A stretch of 64,000 nt of DNA from Pseudomonas persica (GTDB taxonomy: Bacteria > Pseudomonadota > Gammaproteobacteria > Pseudomonadales > Pseudomonadaceae). The notes beneath the pieces were generated by a model. That model did no database searches and was not told the origin of the DNA. It was given only the letters and a program-made list of their open reading frames with translations. Both the position numbers and the translations under genes were made by a program. Within the stretch, counting starts at the first letter, position 1, and the number at the start of each line of letters is the position of its first letter. This document shows positions 62,514 to 64,000 of the stretch, piece by piece. Where the stretch lies: assembly GCF_900291015.1 (NCBI RefSeq), contig NZ_OLKL01000033.1, forward strand, positions 217,341-281,340. The letters run 5' to 3'.

Positions 62514-64000
62514 ATGGACCGTCTGCTCGATTCACTCTTCCCCAGCGCCGAGAACATCCCGGAAACCTGGCGCCTGGAAGCCCCCCTTGAACAACGCGAC
62601 TACCTGGTGAACGGTGAGCTCAGGCGCTGGGACGGCCCCCTGGCCACAGTGCGCAGCCCGGTCTGGCTCAAGGATGGCAACGATGAGCACCAAGTAGTGC
62701 TGGGCAGCGCCCCGCTGCTCGATGCCGACACCGCGCTCACCGCCCTCGATGCCGCTGTGCAGGCCTACGACAAAGGCCGCGGCGCCTGGCCGAACATGCG
62801 CGTGGCCGAGCGCATCCAGCACGTCGAAACCTTCCTGGCACGCATGCGTGAGCAGCGTCAGGCCGTGGTCAAGCTGCTGATGTGGGAGATCGGCAAGAAC
62901 CTCAAGGATTCGGAAAAGGAATTCGACCGCACCTGCGACTACATCGTCGACACCATCAACGCCCTCAAAGACCTCGACCGCCATTCCAGCCGCTTCGAGC
63001 TGGAACAGGGTACGCTGGGCCAGATCCGCCGTGTGCCGCTGGGCGTGGCCCTGTGCATGGGGCCATACAACTACCCGCTGAACGAAACCTTCACCACGCT
63101 GATCCCGGCGCTGATCATGGGCAACACCGTGGTATTCAAGCCGGCCAAGTTCGGCGTGCTGCTGATTCGGCCGTTGCTCGAAGCCTTCCGTGACAGCTTC
63201 CCGCCGGGGGTGATCAACGTCATCTACGGCCGCGGCCGGGAAACGGTGAGCGCGCTGATGGCCAGCGGCAACGTCGATGTGTTCGCCTTCATCGGCACGC
63301 ACAAGGCCGCCAGCGACCTGAAAAAGCTGCACCCGCGCCCGCACCGCCTGCGCGCCGCGCTGGGTCTGGATGCCAAGAACCCGGGCATCGTGCTGCCTCA
63401 GGTGGACCTCGACAACGCCGTCGAAGAGGCAGTCACCGGTGCACTGTCGTTCAATGGTCAGCGCTGCACGGCGCTGAAAATCCTGTTCGTCCACGAGGAC
63501 GTGGTCGATGCCTTCCTCGACAAGTTCCAGCGCAAGCTGGCCGCGCTCAAGCCCGGCATGCCGTGGGAGCCTGGCGTAGCGCTGACACCGCTGCCCGAGC
63601 CCGGCAAGGTCGACTACCTCGACGGCCTGGTCGCCGATGCCACCGCCAAGGGCGCACGTGTGCTCAACGAAGGCGGTGGGCACAGCCGTGGCTCGTTCTT
63701 CTACCCGGCCGTGTTGTACCCGGTAAAGCCCGACATGCGCGTCTACCACGAAGAGCAGTTCGGCCCGTTGGTGCCGGTGGTGCCTTACCGCGACCTGCAG
63801 ACGGTGATCGACTATGTACTGGACTCCGACTACGGCCAGCAACTGAGCCTGTTCGGCAATGACCCGGCGACCATCGGCAACCTGGTCGACATCTTCGCCA
63901 ACCAGGTCGGGCGCATCAACATCAACGCGCAATGTCAGCGCGGCCCCGACACTTACCCGTTCAACGGCCGCAAGAACAGCGCCGAAGGCACCCTGTCGGT
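62514..64000 (+). CDS. gapN: GapN, non-phosphorylating NADP-dependent glyceraldehyde-3-phosphate dehydrogenase (partial)
   Basis: An aldehyde dehydrogenase superfamily protein, 495 residues visible and cut by the right edge. The catalytic cysteine is in FNGQRCTALK (about residue 319) and the nearby glycine-rich FIGTHKAA. The N-terminus LLDSLFPSAENIPETW and the order fit GapN (Pseudomonas type). It oxidises glyceraldehyde-3-phosphate to 3-phosphoglycerate with NADP and no ATP, suited to NADPH supply in Entner-Doudoroff metabolism. The ATG follows GTGAGG. GapN over a general succinate-semialdehyde-like dehydrogenase is a family-level call. Confidence 0.85.
   Translation, partial: MDRLLDSLFPSAENIPETWRLEAPLEQRDYLVNGELRRWDGPLATVRSPVWLKDGNDEHQVVLGSAPLLDADTALTALDAAVQAYDKGRGAWPNMRVAERIQHVETFLARMREQRQAVVKLLMWEIGKNLKDSEKEFDRTCDYIVDTINALKDLDRHSSRFELEQGTLGQIRRVPLGVALCMGPYNYPLNETFTTLIPALIMGNTVVFKPAKFGVLLIRPLLEAFRDSFPPGVINVIYGRGRETVSALMASGNVDVFAFIGTHKAASDLKKLHPRPHRLRAALGLDAKNPGIVLPQVDLDNAVEEAVTGALSFNGQRCTALKILFVHEDVVDAFLDKFQRKLAALKPGMPWEPGVALTPLPEPGKVDYLDGLVADATAKGARVLNEGGGHSRGSFFYPAVLYPVKPDMRVYHEEQFGPLVPVVPYRDLQTVIDYVLDSDYGQQLSLFGNDPATIGNLVDIFANQVGRININAQCQRGPDTYPFNGRKNSAEGTLS

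Noticed and set aside
62532-63932. 466-residue antisense frame opposite gapN
   Set aside because: The plus strand encodes a clear aldehyde dehydrogenase throughout; the antisense protein has no domain.

Overview
The window is a high-GC, gene-dense chromosomal segment of a Pseudomonas, most likely of the P. putida group. The evidence is the gene content and order (kgu operon, ptxS, gad operon, curlin genes, alkB, cob genes, gnuR-gnuK-gntT, mexEF-oprN, hpd, gapN), the REP-type palindromes with putida-like cores, and the codon use. Long antisense open frames run over most genes, as expected at this GC. I saw no prophage, insertion sequence, CRISPR array, rRNA or tRNA. The window opens inside kguD and closes inside gapN.

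Layout. 1-8770 (minus): the periplasmic oxidative glucose branch. The gad operon makes 2-ketogluconate, and kguE-K-T-D imports, phosphorylates and reduces it. PtxS lies between them, and three identical 14-bp PtxS palindromes mark the ptxS, kgu and gad promoters. 9216-14765 (plus): a four-gene curlin locus under a near-perfect sigma-54 promoter, with two large secreted paralogues in front of CsgB-like and CsgA-like curlins and no secretion genes. 14962-21887: DNA alkylation repair (alkB, alkA) and housekeeping or accessory genes (pirin, a nucleotidyltransferase, a hydrolase, a LysE exporter, a GNAT acetyltransferase). 22112-24785: a cobalamin riboswitch and cbtB-cbtA-cobE-cobM. 25007-28907: a BvgA/BvgS-like phosphorelay. 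28938-32166: gnuR, gnuK and gntT for direct gluconate uptake, with GnuR-type operators.

32734-39928: a two-component cluster of two paralogous NtrB-like kinases and one sigma-54 activator, then a lytic transglycosylase divergent from an orphan gspG-gspF pair. 40180-46025: mexEF-oprN-type RND efflux. 46203-50598: a TPR protein and a second kinase/receiver cluster. 50773-55386: a DJ-1/PfpI protein, a CSS-domain protein without an effector domain, hpd, and a CSS-EAL phosphodiesterase. 55419-59613: RarD, a TerC-CBS-CorC protein, a LysE exporter and an AraC regulator. 59658-62004: a GT61 glycosyltransferase with a GNAT/FemAB-like protein. 62514-end: gapN, preceded at a distance by a sigma-54-type promoter.

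How the genes work together. The gad/kgu and gnuK/gntT modules both deliver 6-phosphogluconate to the Entner-Doudoroff pathway, which yields glyceraldehyde-3-phosphate, the substrate of GapN. A/C-rich Hfq/Crc-type motifs sit at the kguE and kguT starts. The most novel-looking unit is the sigma-54-driven curlin locus with its two unnamed surface-protein paralogues. The dual-kinase/GAFTDA-regulator cluster and the CSS-only protein come next.
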